Of a stretch of 64,000 bases of DNA, positions 17,003-25,604 are shown piece after piece. A program made the position numbers and the translations under genes. A model generated the notes under the pieces. The model saw only the letters and a list, made by a program, of their open reading frames with translations. It ran no database searches and was not told the DNA's origin. The stretch lies in NCBI GenBank assembly GCA_021807105.1, contig JAKAPL010000012.1, forward strand, positions 1 through 64,000, read 5' to 3'. The first letter of the stretch is position 1, and each line of letters starts with the position of its first letter. The DNA is from Myxococcales bacterium (GTDB lineage: Bacteria; Myxococcota; Myxococcia; Myxococcales; JAKAPL01).

Positions 17003-17761
17003 CCGACCCAGCAGCGGGTCGAGGGCATCGGTCCGGGCGGTGCGCAGGAGCATGTCATTGATCAGCTTCTTGCGCAGCGCGACGAGCAGCGAGGTGGCGC
17101 CGTCGATCCCGGCGCGGGCGAGCTTGGCCGCCTCGTCCGGTCCCTTTTTCCCGATGACCACCCGAAGGAACGTCTCGACCTCCAACGCGAGCAGACCCTC
17201 GAGTGCCTTGCGGTACATGAGCAGATCGTTCGGCCGGAAGCCCGCGCGCTCGGTGATGCCGAGCCGCTTCAAGTGCCCGATCGCCGCGAGCACCTCGACG
17301 TCCGGCCCGGAGAAGAGCTTCGGTCCGTCCTTCTCCCGCCGCGCGGAGACGAACCCGAGCCGTTCGAGCTTCGCGACGAGCGCCCGGGGCAGGCCGAAAG
17401 CCCGGGCGGCGTCCTCGGCGCCGATGGAGGCGGCCTGGTCGGGGGCGCCGAGCGTCCCGAGCGCCGCCTGCTGGACCTCCAGCGCCGCCTTCGCCTGGGC
17501 GCCCGATCCCTTGCCGGCGACGAGGCGCCGGATCACCGAGAGCGGCAGGAAGCGCTGCCGCTGCAGATCCTTGATGAGCCGGATCCGGTCGACGCAGGCG
17601 GCGTCGTAGAGCGCCATGTTCCGGTGGGTCTTCACCGGGCGGGGCAGCAGCCCCTCCCGCACGTAGTGCTGGATGGTCCCGCGGGCCACGCCCGCCCGGC
17701 GGGCGAGCTGGCCGATCTTGAGAAGCTCGCGGGCCGGACTTCGATCGCGGCGGTTGGACAT
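16988..17761 (-). CDS. MerR-family transcriptional regulator
   Basis: The N-terminal winged helix begins KIGQLARRAGVARGTIQHYVREGLLP, a standard MerR DNA-binding start, with DRIRLIKDLQRQRFLPLSVIRR following. A second MerR-like helix-turn-helix appears at about 125-185 (GLPRALVAKLERLGFVSAR, then DVEVLAAIGHLKRLG). No cysteine pattern for metal sensing is visible, so an organic or acyl effector is more likely. The start at MSNRRDRSP was chosen because a TATACT hexamer lies only 8 bases upstream, implying an almost leaderless mRNA, and the 17803 start would lie inside the operator. Confidence 0.88.
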   Translation of the reverse strand: MSNRRDRSPARELLKIGQLARRAGVARGTIQHYVREGLLPRPVKTHRNMALYDAACVDRIRLIKDLQRQRFLPLSVIRRLVAGKGSGAQAKAALEVQQAALGTLGAPDQAASIGAEDAARAFGLPRALVAKLERLGFVSARREKDGPKLFSGPDVEVLAAIGHLKRLGITERAGFRPNDLLMYRKALEGLLALEVETFLRVVIGKKGPDEAAKLARAGIDGATSLLVALRKKLINDMLLRTARTDALDPLLGRSHAA

Positions 17762-17769
17762 GGGGGAAT

Positions 17770-17793
17770 AGTATAGTAGCAAGTGCCACTTGC
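17770..17793 (-). promoter_or_regulatory. MerR-gene promoter with the same palindromic operator
   Basis: On the minus strand GCAAGTGGCACTTGC (17779-17793) leads into TACTATACT, giving a TATACT -10 hexamer (17770-17775) just before the regulator's ATG. The site lies between the regulator and the divergent SCP2 gene, so one site could serve autoregulation and control of 17888-19513. Confidence 0.7.
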
Positions 17794-17811
17794 TGGGAAG
17801 CACGAACGACG

Positions 17812-17841
17812 TTGACTCCTTCGACCGTCCCGCGGTAGGAA
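17812..17841 (+). promoter_or_regulatory. Weak candidate promoter of the SCP2 / acyl-CoA dehydrogenase genes
   Basis: TTGACT at 17812-17817 is a good -35 hexamer; the -10 (TAGGAA after 18 bp) is poor, which would suit an activator-dependent promoter. Confidence 0.35.
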
Positions 17842-17887
17842 CGCGTCAACGTCCGGTCGACGGACGCCTCGACTAGGAGAGAACGCC

Positions 17888-18232
17888 ATGGAAATCACCC
17901 CGCAGGAAGTTTTCGAGAAGAGGATCCCCGAGGCCATCGGGAAGAACCCCGCGCTGGCCAAGGACGTGAACGCGGTCTTCCAGTTCGACGTGGCCGGCCC
18001 GGCGGGCGGCAAGTGGGTCCTGGATCTGACCAAGGCCGAGAAGTGGGTCTCCGTCGGCGAGGCGCCGACCCCGGCGATGACCATCTCGGTCACCGACGAG
18101 AACTTCATCGCCATCGTCACCGGCAAGCTCAACGGCCAGATGGCGTTCATGAGCGGCAAGATCAAGTTCAAGCCGATGAACATCGCCCTGGCGACGAAGC
18201 TCTCGAAGGTCCTCGCCGCAGGCCGCGGCTAG
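17888..18232 (+). CDS. SCP2 sterol-binding domain protein, 114 aa
   Basis: The whole protein is one SCP2 domain: the NAVFQFDVAGPAGGKWVLDLT strand region, the SVGEAPTPAMTISVTDENFIAI segment and the C-terminal GKLNGQMAFMSGKIKFKPMNIALA helix. Such small proteins bind lipids or acyl-CoA in a hydrophobic tunnel and act as carriers. A GGAGAG ribosome site precedes the ATG. It is followed by an acyl-CoA dehydrogenase and divergent from the MerR regulator, supporting a role in fatty acid or sterol handling in the cytoplasm. Confidence 0.92.
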   Translation: MEITPQEVFEKRIPEAIGKNPALAKDVNAVFQFDVAGPAGGKWVLDLTKAEKWVSVGEAPTPAMTISVTDENFIAIVTGKLNGQMAFMSGKIKFKPMNIALATKLSKVLAAGRG

Positions 18233-18310
18233 ACGGCCGGGCGAAGGCGCCCGGCGGCAGGGCGAACCGCCGGGCGTCCGCTCTCCCCTCGCCCGAGAGG
18301 AGGCCGCGCC

Positions 18311-19513
18311 ATGGCCTTGAGCTTCGATTTCTCCGAGGAGCAGCAGCAGACCCGCGCCGCCACCGAGCGGCTCCTGCGGCGCTTCGAGTCGCGCCGCGAG
18401 GAACTGAAGCGGATGATTCTCAAGGAGCAGAGGTTTCCCCAGGAGATGTGGGACGCCTTCGCCGAGGCCGGCATCCTGGGAGCACTCGTCCCCGAGGAGT
18501 ACGGCGGCAGCAACGCCGGACTCCTGTCGATGGCGATCGCCCTCGAGGAGATGGGCGCCCACGGCTTCGGGTCCGCGCTCCTCATCCTGACGGCGATGGA
18601 CACCGCCTGCCTCGTGCGCAACGCGACCGAGGCGATGAAGAAGGAGGTGCTCCCCGAGGTGGCAGCGGGCAAGCTCAAGCTCTGCTTCGCGGTCACCGAG
18701 CCGAACGCCGGTTCGAACACCTTCCGGATCACCACCACGGCCAAGAAGACCGCGGACGGCAAGCATTACCGGCTCAACGGGGAGAAGACCTTCATCACCG
18801 GCGCCGACGTCGCCGACCGGATGCTGCTCGTCGTCCGGACGACGACGCTGGCCGAGTGCAAGGCCGCAGGGCTGCCCAAGGCCGTCGGCCTCTCGCTGCT
18901 GCTCATCGACCCGCACGGCCCCGGGATTACCCTGACCCCGCTGCCGACCCGCGGCATCGAGGGCTTCCGGCAGTTCAGCGTGGTCTTCGAGGACGCGCTC
19001 GTGCCCGCCGACACGCTCGTCGGCGAGCAGGACGGGGGCGCCATCGCCCTGTTCACCTCGCTCAACCCCGAGCGGATCCTCGCTGGCGCGCTCGCGGTCG
19101 GCCTCGCCCAGCACGTGAACAACAAGGCCGCCGCCTACGCGATGGACCGCAAGGTATTCGGGGACGAACCCATCGCCACCCACCAGGCCATCTCGCACCC
19201 GCTCGCCGAGATCCAGATCGAGATCGAGGCGACGAGAAATTTGGTGTACGAGGCCGCCTGGGCGTTCGACAAGGGGCTGGAGCCGGGCGAGGTCGGCTAC
19301 TACGCCAACTGCGCGAAGTTCAAGGCTGCGCGGCTCGCCCTCCACGCCGTGGACCGGGCGATCCAGACGCACGGTGGCGGCGGCTTCTCCGAGGACATGG
19401 GGATCATCTACTACTGGGAGAGCGTGCGTCTGCTGAAGACCGCGCCGATCACCGAGGAGATGATCCTGAACTACGTGGCCGAGCACAAGCTCGGCATGCC
19501 GCGCTCCTATTAG
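18311..19513 (+). CDS. Acyl-CoA dehydrogenase
   Basis: The 400-residue flavoprotein has the standard three-domain order. The N-terminal helical domain starts FDFSEEQQQTRAATERLL; the FAD/substrate motif FAVTEPNAGSNT is at about 139-150; and the C-terminal helical domain carries QTHGGGGFSEDM and the terminal ITEEMILNYVAEH, whose glutamate is a candidate for the catalytic base of this group. It oxidises an acyl-CoA at the alpha-beta position, passing electrons to ETF. It lies downstream of the SCP2 gene with its own GGAGG site. The TAG stop is part of the 5-bp target duplication of the adjoining MITE. Confidence 0.93.
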   Translation: MALSFDFSEEQQQTRAATERLLRRFESRREELKRMILKEQRFPQEMWDAFAEAGILGALVPEEYGGSNAGLLSMAIALEEMGAHGFGSALLILTAMDTACLVRNATEAMKKEVLPEVAAGKLKLCFAVTEPNAGSNTFRITTTAKKTADGKHYRLNGEKTFITGADVADRMLLVVRTTTLAECKAAGLPKAVGLSLLLIDPHGPGITLTPLPTRGIEGFRQFSVVFEDALVPADTLVGEQDGGAIALFTSLNPERILAGALAVGLAQHVNNKAAAYAMDRKVFGDEPIATHQAISHPLAEIQIEIEATRNLVYEAAWAFDKGLEPGEVGYYANCAKFKAARLALHAVDRAIQTHGGGGFSEDMGIIYYWESVRLLKTAPITEEMILNYVAEHKLGMPRSY

Positions 19514-19724
19514 CCCGTCTTATTCACGGTACGGCGTAGCGAGACGTTCGAGACCGCGAGCCGAGAAGGGCAAGCGAGAGCGACGACCGACGAGGCGTCG
19601 CGTGAAGCCCGCCGCAGGAGGTAAGGAGCGAGCAGCCCCCCCATGTCGTTGTAGGGGTGGCAAGCCCCCCCTTCGGGAGGCGCGGGATCGGACGCCGCAG
19701 CAGCCGGACCGTGAATAAGACGGG
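19514..19724 (+). mobile_element. MITE family 1, complete copy A (211 bp)
   Basis: Ends are CCCGTCTTATTCACGG and CCGTGAATAAGACGGG, a perfect 16-bp inverted repeat. The flanks are ATTAG on both sides (19509-19513 and 19725-19729), a 5-bp target duplication. The left duplication contains the TAG stop codon of the acyl-CoA dehydrogenase. This is the longest copy; it has an extra CCCCCCCATGTCGTTGTAGGGGTGG block missing from the other three complete copies. Confidence 0.9.
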
Positions 19725-19767
19725 ATTAGGGAACCTCTCGAACCTCGCGAGGCACTCAGGACTCAGG

Positions 19768-21759
19768 CTACGGTCCCGGAATCTTCGTCTCGAAGCTCGC
19801 CAGGTAGGCACCCGCCTGTGCGCGCGCCGGCGGGAGGTAGCCGAACAGGGAGTGAGGCTGATCGACGGCCGGGTCGAGGCCATACTTCGCGAGATCCCAC
19901 TTCCAGATGCCGTTCACGCCGGCGGGGTCCTGGGAAGGCGCCGCGAGCGCCGGGAAGCCGAGGGCCGCGGCGAGCGCGTCGGTCGTCGCGTTCGGCATGA
20001 TCGTGTCTTCGAGCCCCTCGTCGATGAGCGCGTGCGCCGACGCGGGAAAGAACGCCGCGTGGTTGATCGGGTCGGCCGACTCGACGATCGCCTGGGCGAG
20101 GACCATCACGATCGGCAGCGCCGCCGAGAAGCCCGGTTCCAGCCCGCCGTCCGCCCCCACGTAGCCGAGGCCCAGCTCGGCGGAGAGCAGGAGATCAACC
20201 TCCGAGCCGAGCACCGGCGACTGCACGATGTCCGTGAGGCCGCCGCCGGGGACGAGCAGGACGCCGCCCTTCTGGCGCGGGTCCAGGGTGAGCAGCGATG
20301 CGCCCTCGACGCTCCCCATGCTCTGCCCGACGTAGGAGACCCGCGAGGGATCGATCGTCACGCCGTAACGACCGGGCGGCCAGGACGCGAGGAGCCGGGA
20401 GAGCTGCATCTCGTCGAAGATCATCTCGCGGACGTAGTCACGGGTGACGGACATGTCGTCGAGGTCGAAGAACGCGAGCGGGCTGCCGCGGCTCTGGTGG
20501 CTCGGCGCGTCGATGCCGATGCAGCCGTAACCGTTCTGGGCGAGGAACTCGGCCATCGCGAGGCAGAAGGTGGGCAGGACATCTCCGTTCCCGTCCTCGT
20601 GGATGCTGTTGCCGCCGCCGAGGCCGTGGCCGGCGACGACCATCGGCCAGCCCGCCTCCGGCATCCGGACCTTCGCCGGATCGGGAACGGCGAGCACGAA
20701 CTGCCGCGCCACCTGCCGGCCCGCGCCGGGATCCGCGACCGCGGCGGCCGTGAAGTGGCCCTGCTCGCCATCGCGCGCGTCGGCGAGCGTGACGTCGCCG
20801 ATGACCACCGTGCCCACGTCCGCCGGCGGATCCTCCCATCCCTCCGAGTAGAACCAGCCGGCGAGGACGTTCGCCACGCCGCCGTCCGCGTCGAAGACGC
20901 CCCGCGGGCACTGCTGGGAGAGAGACGCACCGGCGCAGCCAGCCGTCACCGGCGTCGCGGCGACCGTGACGGGGAGCGCTCCCGGCAGCGGCTTGGCCAC
21001 CCAGGAGGCGAGCGCCGCGAGATCGTGCCGGACGTCTTCCGTCGTGAAGAAGCTCGCGAAGACGATCGTGTCCGGGTCCGTGGAGAGCGCCGCGGCCACC
21101 TCCTTCACCGCGCTCGCTCCGCCGCCCTGCGCCCAGGCGTCGAAGTCCGGCGCGCGAACGAGCGGCGCTCCCGCCGCGAGCGCCGCCGAGGTCAGGACGA
21201 GCGCGTAGGGCGTCGCGGGTGAGAGCGGCGCTCCGGGCCGGACGAGCGCGTAGTCGAGGCCCGCGTCGTAGGTCACCCCGGGCGCGGCCTTTTCCGCCGC
21301 CGCGAGCGGGGCCAGCCGCACGAAGACGAACGCCGCCGAGAGGCTCGCCGCGTCGACGGGCCCCGAGAAGCGGACGAGCTGTCCGCCGTAGTTTCCGAAC
21401 CCGGAGACCGTCGCGAACGTCTGCCCGAGCCTGCCGAAGTAGCCGTCGAGCAGCGGATCGCCCTCGGTCTCGTCCGACGCGGGGAGGAAAGGCGTCCAGA
21501 AGCGCGGGCGCACGCCGTTGCCCCCGTCGGGGGAGGCGAGCCGGCCGTCGGGGAACGGGTTGTCGAGGCTCTCGGGGTCCTCGCTCCAGAGCGCGTGCGG
21601 CCCCCGCGGCGCGCCGGGGCTCCCGGCGTCGCTGCCGGCGTCGCTGCCGGCGTCGCCGGTCTCCCCGGCGAATGGGAGCGGCGCACCCGCCTTGGGCGAC
21701 CCGCAGGCAAGGAGTGTGGCGAACGTCAGCCAGGCGGGCCATCGAGACGACCGAGCCAT
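19768..21759 (-). CDS. Alpha/beta-hydrolase lipoprotein with lipase N-terminal-type domain
   Basis: A signal peptide ends in the lipobox LLACG, so the protein should be lipid-anchored at the cell surface or periplasm. After an Asp/Ser-rich linker (GDAGSDAGSDAG) there is an N-terminal domain (about 50-240) like that of the bacterial virulence-factor lipase / VolA group. An alpha/beta-hydrolase domain follows, with the oxyanion region VAGHGLGGG and the nucleophile elbow GQSMGS (about 435). A C-terminal histidine candidate lies in the region around QPHSLF. At 663 residues it fits the group. The substrate is not predictable; a secreted lipase or esterase is the best guess. Confidence 0.72.
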   Translation of the reverse strand: MARSSRWPAWLTFATLLACGSPKAGAPLPFAGETGDAGSDAGSDAGSPGAPRGPHALWSEDPESLDNPFPDGRLASPDGGNGVRPRFWTPFLPASDETEGDPLLDGYFGRLGQTFATVSGFGNYGGQLVRFSGPVDAASLSAAFVFVRLAPLAAAEKAAPGVTYDAGLDYALVRPGAPLSPATPYALVLTSAALAAGAPLVRAPDFDAWAQGGGASAVKEVAAALSTDPDTIVFASFFTTEDVRHDLAALASWVAKPLPGALPVTVAATPVTAGCAGASLSQQCPRGVFDADGGVANVLAGWFYSEGWEDPPADVGTVVIGDVTLADARDGEQGHFTAAAVADPGAGRQVARQFVLAVPDPAKVRMPEAGWPMVVAGHGLGGGNSIHEDGNGDVLPTFCLAMAEFLAQNGYGCIGIDAPSHQSRGSPLAFFDLDDMSVTRDYVREMIFDEMQLSRLLASWPPGRYGVTIDPSRVSYVGQSMGSVEGASLLTLDPRQKGGVLLVPGGGLTDIVQSPVLGSEVDLLLSAELGLGYVGADGGLEPGFSAALPIVMVLAQAIVESADPINHAAFFPASAHALIDEGLEDTIMPNATTDALAAALGFPALAAPSQDPAGVNGIWKWDLAKYGLDPAVDQPHSLFGYLPPARAQAGAYLASFETKIPGP

Positions 21760-21849
21760 GATCGCTTAAACTAGCCTGCCTGTCGGGCGAACCGCAATCG
21801 TGTCGCCGGCCGCGGGGAGGAGACGTCCCGCCGCCGGAGCCCGGGACCA

Positions 21850-21899
21850 GGCATCCCCTCCCCATCGGCTCCTCGCCGCCCGAACGGAGGGGGGATGCC
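21850..21899. promoter_or_regulatory. Long GC-rich inverted repeat in a divergent intergenic region
   Basis: GGCATCCCCTCC (21850-21861) pairs with GGAGGGGGGATGCC (21886-21899) with a bulged G and a 24-base loop. It lies between the divergent hydrolase and phosphatase genes, about 130 bp before the latter. A leader structure or the footprint of an old element are both possible. Confidence 0.5.
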
Positions 21900-22031
21900 C
21901 CCGTCTCGGGAACCCCGGCGCGCACCCCTTCCGCCGTGGTACGCTGGTTCACCGCGGACGAGGAGACCGCCCGGCCAGCCGGCTGCGCCCTATCTTCATC
22001 CGCGGAATTGAGCGCGGCCCGATCCTACCCC

Positions 22032-22802
22032 ATGCCCCTCGACGATCTCGTCAAGAGCGCCATCGCGACCGCCCTGGCCGGGGGGCGGGTCGCGCTCGCC
22101 CACTTCCGCGATCCCAACCTCCAGGTGGAGACCAAGGCCGACGGTACGCCCGTGACCGAGGGCGACCTGCGCGCCGAGGAGGCGGCGCTCTCCGTGCTGC
22201 GCGGCCTCCATCCCGGCCACGCCATCCTCACCGAGGAGACCGGCGAGCGCGCGGGCGACCCCGGCCACCGCTGGACGCTCGACCCGATCGACGGCACGCG
22301 CAGCTATTGCCGCGGCCTCTGTGCGTGGGCGACCCTCGTCGGCCTCGTCGTCGACGGCGAGCCGACGGTCGGCGCCGTCTACGCGCCCGCGCTGGATCAG
22401 CTCGCCGTCGCCTGGCGCGGCGGCGGCGCGTGGCTCAACGGCCAGCCCATCCGGGTGAGCGACCGCGCGCGCGTCGAGGACGCCGTCCTCTCCATCGGCT
22501 CGCTCGACCTGCTCCCCGGCCTCCCCTGGGGCGAGCGTGCCTTCCGGCTCATGGGCCGCGCCTTCGCCTGCCGCGGCTTCTCCGACGCCATCGCCCACCT
22601 CGAGGTCGCGCGCGGCCACGCCGACGCGATGATCGACCCGCGCGGCAAGCCCTGGGACTTCGCGCCCATCGCCATCCTGATCCGCGAGGCCGGCGGACGC
22701 TTCACCTCGCTCTCCGGAGACCCCGGCTTCGATCAGGGCGACGCCCTCGTCTCGAACGGCGCCCTGCACGACGAGCTCCTGCGCGCGCTCGCGGCGGGTT
22801 GA
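22032..22802 (+). CDS. Inositol-monophosphatase-family phosphatase (HisN-like)
   Basis: The metal-dependent phosphatase motifs are all present: the glutamate in ILTEETGE (about residue 65), the core WTLDPIDGTRSYCRG (about 78-92), and the C-terminal WDFAPIAILIREAGG (about 210). Size (256 aa) and the R-S-Y after DGT resemble HisN-type histidinol-phosphatases, which use the IMPase fold, but inositol or other sugar phosphates are equally possible. I chose the ATG MPLDDLVK because the upstream part of the ORF is low in coding character. No his genes are adjacent. Confidence 0.8.
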   Translation: MPLDDLVKSAIATALAGGRVALAHFRDPNLQVETKADGTPVTEGDLRAEEAALSVLRGLHPGHAILTEETGERAGDPGHRWTLDPIDGTRSYCRGLCAWATLVGLVVDGEPTVGAVYAPALDQLAVAWRGGGAWLNGQPIRVSDRARVEDAVLSIGSLDLLPGLPWGERAFRLMGRAFACRGFSDAIAHLEVARGHADAMIDPRGKPWDFAPIAILIREAGGRFTSLSGDPGFDQGDALVSNGALHDELLRALAAG

Positions 22803-22971
22803 CGCGCGGGACCGACCCCTTCCCGGCGGTCCGGACGCCGCGGCGCGGCGGCGGGCCTCGGACAACGTCGCGGGAGCCCCTGCGCGGCAGGATCCGTTCC
22901 TGTTCCCTTCCCGAGCAACGTTCCCGAGGTCCCGTGCCCGATGGGGTATACTCGCCTCGCCCTCGGCCGCC

Positions 22972-23409
22972 ATGCGCCCCATCGCCCTCGTCCTCCTCGC
23001 CGTCGCTGCCTGCGGTCCTCCCGCGGCCCCGGCCGTCTCGACCGTGCGGCCGCCGGTCGGGGCCATGAGCGGCGGCGGCGGGAGCGGGAGCAGGGGCGGC
23101 GGGAGCAAGAGCTTCGAGTGCAAGGAGAAGACGGGCTGCACGGTCACCGTCTCTGGACAACCCACCGCGGTCGCTTACGGATCCTACGCCCCCGTGGCCT
23201 GCGGCCCCGGCATCGTCGTCCTCGGCTGCGGATGTGGCTACGTGGCTCCGGCCTCCTGCGGCTGCGGCCCGGTCACGACGCCGCTCCCCTCCTGCAGCCC
23301 CGCCCCTCCGCCCTCGTGCGGCGGCGGGCCTGCGTGCGGCTCGGCCGGCTCCTGCGGCGGCGGCTGCGGCGGCTCCGGCTGCGGCGGCGGCTGCGGCGGC
23401 TGCGCCTGA
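22972..23409 (+). CDS. Small Cys/Gly-rich lipoprotein
   Basis: A short signal peptide ends in the lipobox VAACG, then comes a Gly/Ser-rich linker. The C-terminal half is packed with cysteines in GCGCGY, GCG and CGGGCGG motifs, ending CGGCA; roughly one residue in five is Cys there. No domain is recognised. A TATACT -10-like hexamer lies about 20 bases upstream of the ATG. Metal binding or a disulfide-rich surface protein are possible; nothing in the neighbourhood decides it. The repetitive composition makes it a less certain gene, but the lipobox supports it. Confidence 0.6.
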   Translation: MRPIALVLLAVAACGPPAAPAVSTVRPPVGAMSGGGGSGSRGGGSKSFECKEKTGCTVTVSGQPTAVAYGSYAPVACGPGIVVLGCGCGYVAPASCGCGPVTTPLPSCSPAPPPSCGGGPACGSAGSCGGGCGGSGCGGGCGGCA

Positions 23410-23459
23410 CCCTCGGCCTTCGGGCGCGGTGCATAGCTTCGCGGGCGAGGGAGATCCCC

Positions 23460-24461
23460 ATGCGGGCGAACGCCGCCCTCGCCATCCTCGGGCTTCTCAT
23501 CGCGCCGGCCGCGCGCGCCACCGTGGTCATCAAGCTCGCGAGCCTCGCGCCGCGCGGGTCGGCGTACTCGGAGAGCCTCGAGGAGATGGCGCTGGACTTT
23601 CGCGCCCTCTCGGGCGGCGCGGTCGAGTTGCGGCTCTACCTCGACGGCGTCGCCGGCAGCGAGGAGGACATGGTCCGCAAGATGGGAGTGGGCCAGATTC
23701 AGGCCGCCTCGCTGACCACGATCGGCATGCACGACATCGCGCCCGAGCCGGAGGCGCTCACCGTGCCCGGGCTCATCCGCACGCCCGGCGAGTTCGACTA
23801 CGTGCTCGCACACGTGCAGGGGCGCCTCAACGCCGCGCTCGCCGCCCGCGGGTTCGTCGCGATCGGCTGGGCGGAGGTCGGGACGGCGCGGTTCTTCTCG
23901 ACGTTCCCCTTGCGCGAGCCCGCCGACGCCGCCAAGGCGCGCATCTACTGCTGGCAGGGCGACCCCGGGATGGCCCGGGCCTGGCAGGCGCTCGGCTTCT
24001 CGCCGGTCGTCCTCGCCCCGTCCGACATCCTGCCCGCGCTCGCCAGCGGGATGATCAACGCGGTCGCCGAGCCGCCGCTCTTCCCCTTCGTCTCGCGCTC
24101 GTTCGAGAGGACCCACCACATGCTCGACTTCGACTGGGCGCTCGTCTCGGGGGCGACGGTCGTCCGCGGGGAGACCTGGGCGCGGATCCCGGCCGCCCTG
24201 CGGCCCGCCCTCGCGCGGGCGGCCGTCCTGGCCGGGCGGCGGATGTCCGAGCGGGCGCTCGCCCTCGACGAGCAGGCGGTCCGCGAGATGCGCGTCCAGG
24301 GCCTCACGGTGGACGAGCCCGCGAGCGTCGCCGACTGGCAGGGGTTCGCGGCCCGGAGCTGGCCTTCCTTGCGCGGCCGCGTGATCCCCGCCGATCTCTT
24401 CGATCGGATCGAGACGCTCGTCGGCGAGTGGCGCGCCGCGCACCCCGACCACGCCCGGTGA
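23460..24461 (+). CDS. TRAP-type (DctP family) solute-binding protein
   Basis: A signal peptide (ALAILGLLIAPAARA) precedes the DctP fold: VVIKLASLAPRGSAY at the mature N-terminus, LRLYLDGVAGSEEDMVRKM, and ALASGMINAVAEPP, the usual region before the conserved arginine/trp positions. The ATG at 23460 was chosen to give this signal peptide; the ORF track starts much further upstream. Length (333 aa) is typical. No DctQ/DctM permease genes are adjacent, so it may be an orphan binder or serve another transporter. The ligand cannot be predicted. Confidence 0.83.
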   Translation: MRANAALAILGLLIAPAARATVVIKLASLAPRGSAYSESLEEMALDFRALSGGAVELRLYLDGVAGSEEDMVRKMGVGQIQAASLTTIGMHDIAPEPEALTVPGLIRTPGEFDYVLAHVQGRLNAALAARGFVAIGWAEVGTARFFSTFPLREPADAAKARIYCWQGDPGMARAWQALGFSPVVLAPSDILPALASGMINAVAEPPLFPFVSRSFERTHHMLDFDWALVSGATVVRGETWARIPAALRPALARAAVLAGRRMSERALALDEQAVREMRVQGLTVDEPASVADWQGFAARSWPSLRGRVIPADLFDRIETLVGEWRAAHPDHAR

Positions 24462-24623
24462 TCGACGGCCGGCGACCTCCGGGAGCCGGGTAACGCCGTA
24501 AGGTGGGCGCGAAGCCCCCCGCCAGGGGACCGCCGCGAGGCCGTCCGGACCTCGTGGCGCGGGGGAGCGGCGAGGCGGCGCCGGGCGATGGCCTTCGGGG
24601 GCCGGGCTGCGTAGACTCCCGCC

Positions 24624-25604
24624 ATGCGCGCGGTCGTGTTCGACAAGGCCGGGGGCCCCGAGGTCCTGCGGCTCGCGGAGATCGAGCCACCCGAGCCGGC
24701 GGCGGGCGAGGTCCGGGTCGCGGTGCGCGCGGCCGGCCTCAACCGCGCCGATCTCCTCCAGCGGCTCGGACTCTATCCGGCCCCGGCAGGGGCGCGAAGC
24801 GACGTCCTCGGCCTGGAGTTCGCGGGCGAGGTCGAGCGGACGGGGCCAGGCAGCCGCGCGTGGAAGATCGGCGACCGGGTGATGGCCATCACGTCGGGCG
24901 CGGCCCAGGCGGAGCTCTGCATCTGCCACGAGCGAATGCTGCTGCCGATCCCCGCGAAGCTCTCCTTCGAGGAGGCGGCCGCCGTCCCGGAGGCGTTCAT
25001 CACCGCGCACGACGCGCTATTCCGGCTGGGCGGCCTCGGCGTCGGGGAGGCCGTCCTCATCCACGCGGCCGGCAGCGGCGTCGGCACGGCCGCCATCCAG
25101 CTCGCGCGCGCGGCCTCGTGCCTGACGATCGGCACCTCCCGGACGCCCGCGAAGATCGAACGCGCGCGACCGCTCGGGCTCGACCACGGGCTCGTGGTCG
25201 CGGGCGGCCAGTTCTCGAAGCGCGTCCTCGAGCTGACCGCTGGGCACGGCGTGGCGGTCGCCGCCGATTTCGTGGGCGCGGCCTACCTCGAGGAGAACCT
25301 CGACGCGCTGGCCCAAGGCGGGCGGCTCGTGGTCATCGGCCTGCTCGGCGGGGCGCGGGGCGAGGTGGACCTCGGCCGGCTGCTCTCACGCCGGCTGCAG
25401 ATCGCCGGGACGACCCTGCGCGGGCGGCCCCTGGAGGAGAAGATCGCCGCCACGCAGGCCTTCGCCCGCGAGGGGCTCCCGCTCCTGGAGCGGGGCCGGG
25501 TCAGGCCGGTCGTCGACCGCGTCTTCCCGCTCGCCCAGGTGCGCGCCGCCCACGAACTGCTCGGCAAGAACGAGGTCTTCGGCAAGCTCGTGCTGCGGTT
25601 CTGA
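24624..25604 (+). CDS. NAD(P)H:quinone oxidoreductase-type medium-chain dehydrogenase
   Basis: The protein is a zinc-independent MDR of the PIG3 / Qor type. It has an N-terminal catalytic domain starting MRAVVFDKAGGPEVL, the RAAGLNRADLLQR motif, the GDRVMAI loop and the Rossmann motif HAAGSGVGTAAIQLARA (about 150-166). The C-terminal end AHELLGKNEVFGKLVL is characteristic of this subgroup. Length (326 aa) is right. It would reduce quinones or enals with NADPH in the cytoplasm. It is a single gene ended by a strong hairpin. Confidence 0.88.
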   Translation: MRAVVFDKAGGPEVLRLAEIEPPEPAAGEVRVAVRAAGLNRADLLQRLGLYPAPAGARSDVLGLEFAGEVERTGPGSRAWKIGDRVMAITSGAAQAELCICHERMLLPIPAKLSFEEAAAVPEAFITAHDALFRLGGLGVGEAVLIHAAGSGVGTAAIQLARAASCLTIGTSRTPAKIERARPLGLDHGLVVAGGQFSKRVLELTAGHGVAVAADFVGAAYLEENLDALAQGGRLVVIGLLGGARGEVDLGRLLSRRLQIAGTTLRGRPLEEKIAATQAFAREGLPLLERGRVRPVVDRVFPLAQVRAAHELLGKNEVFGKLVLRF

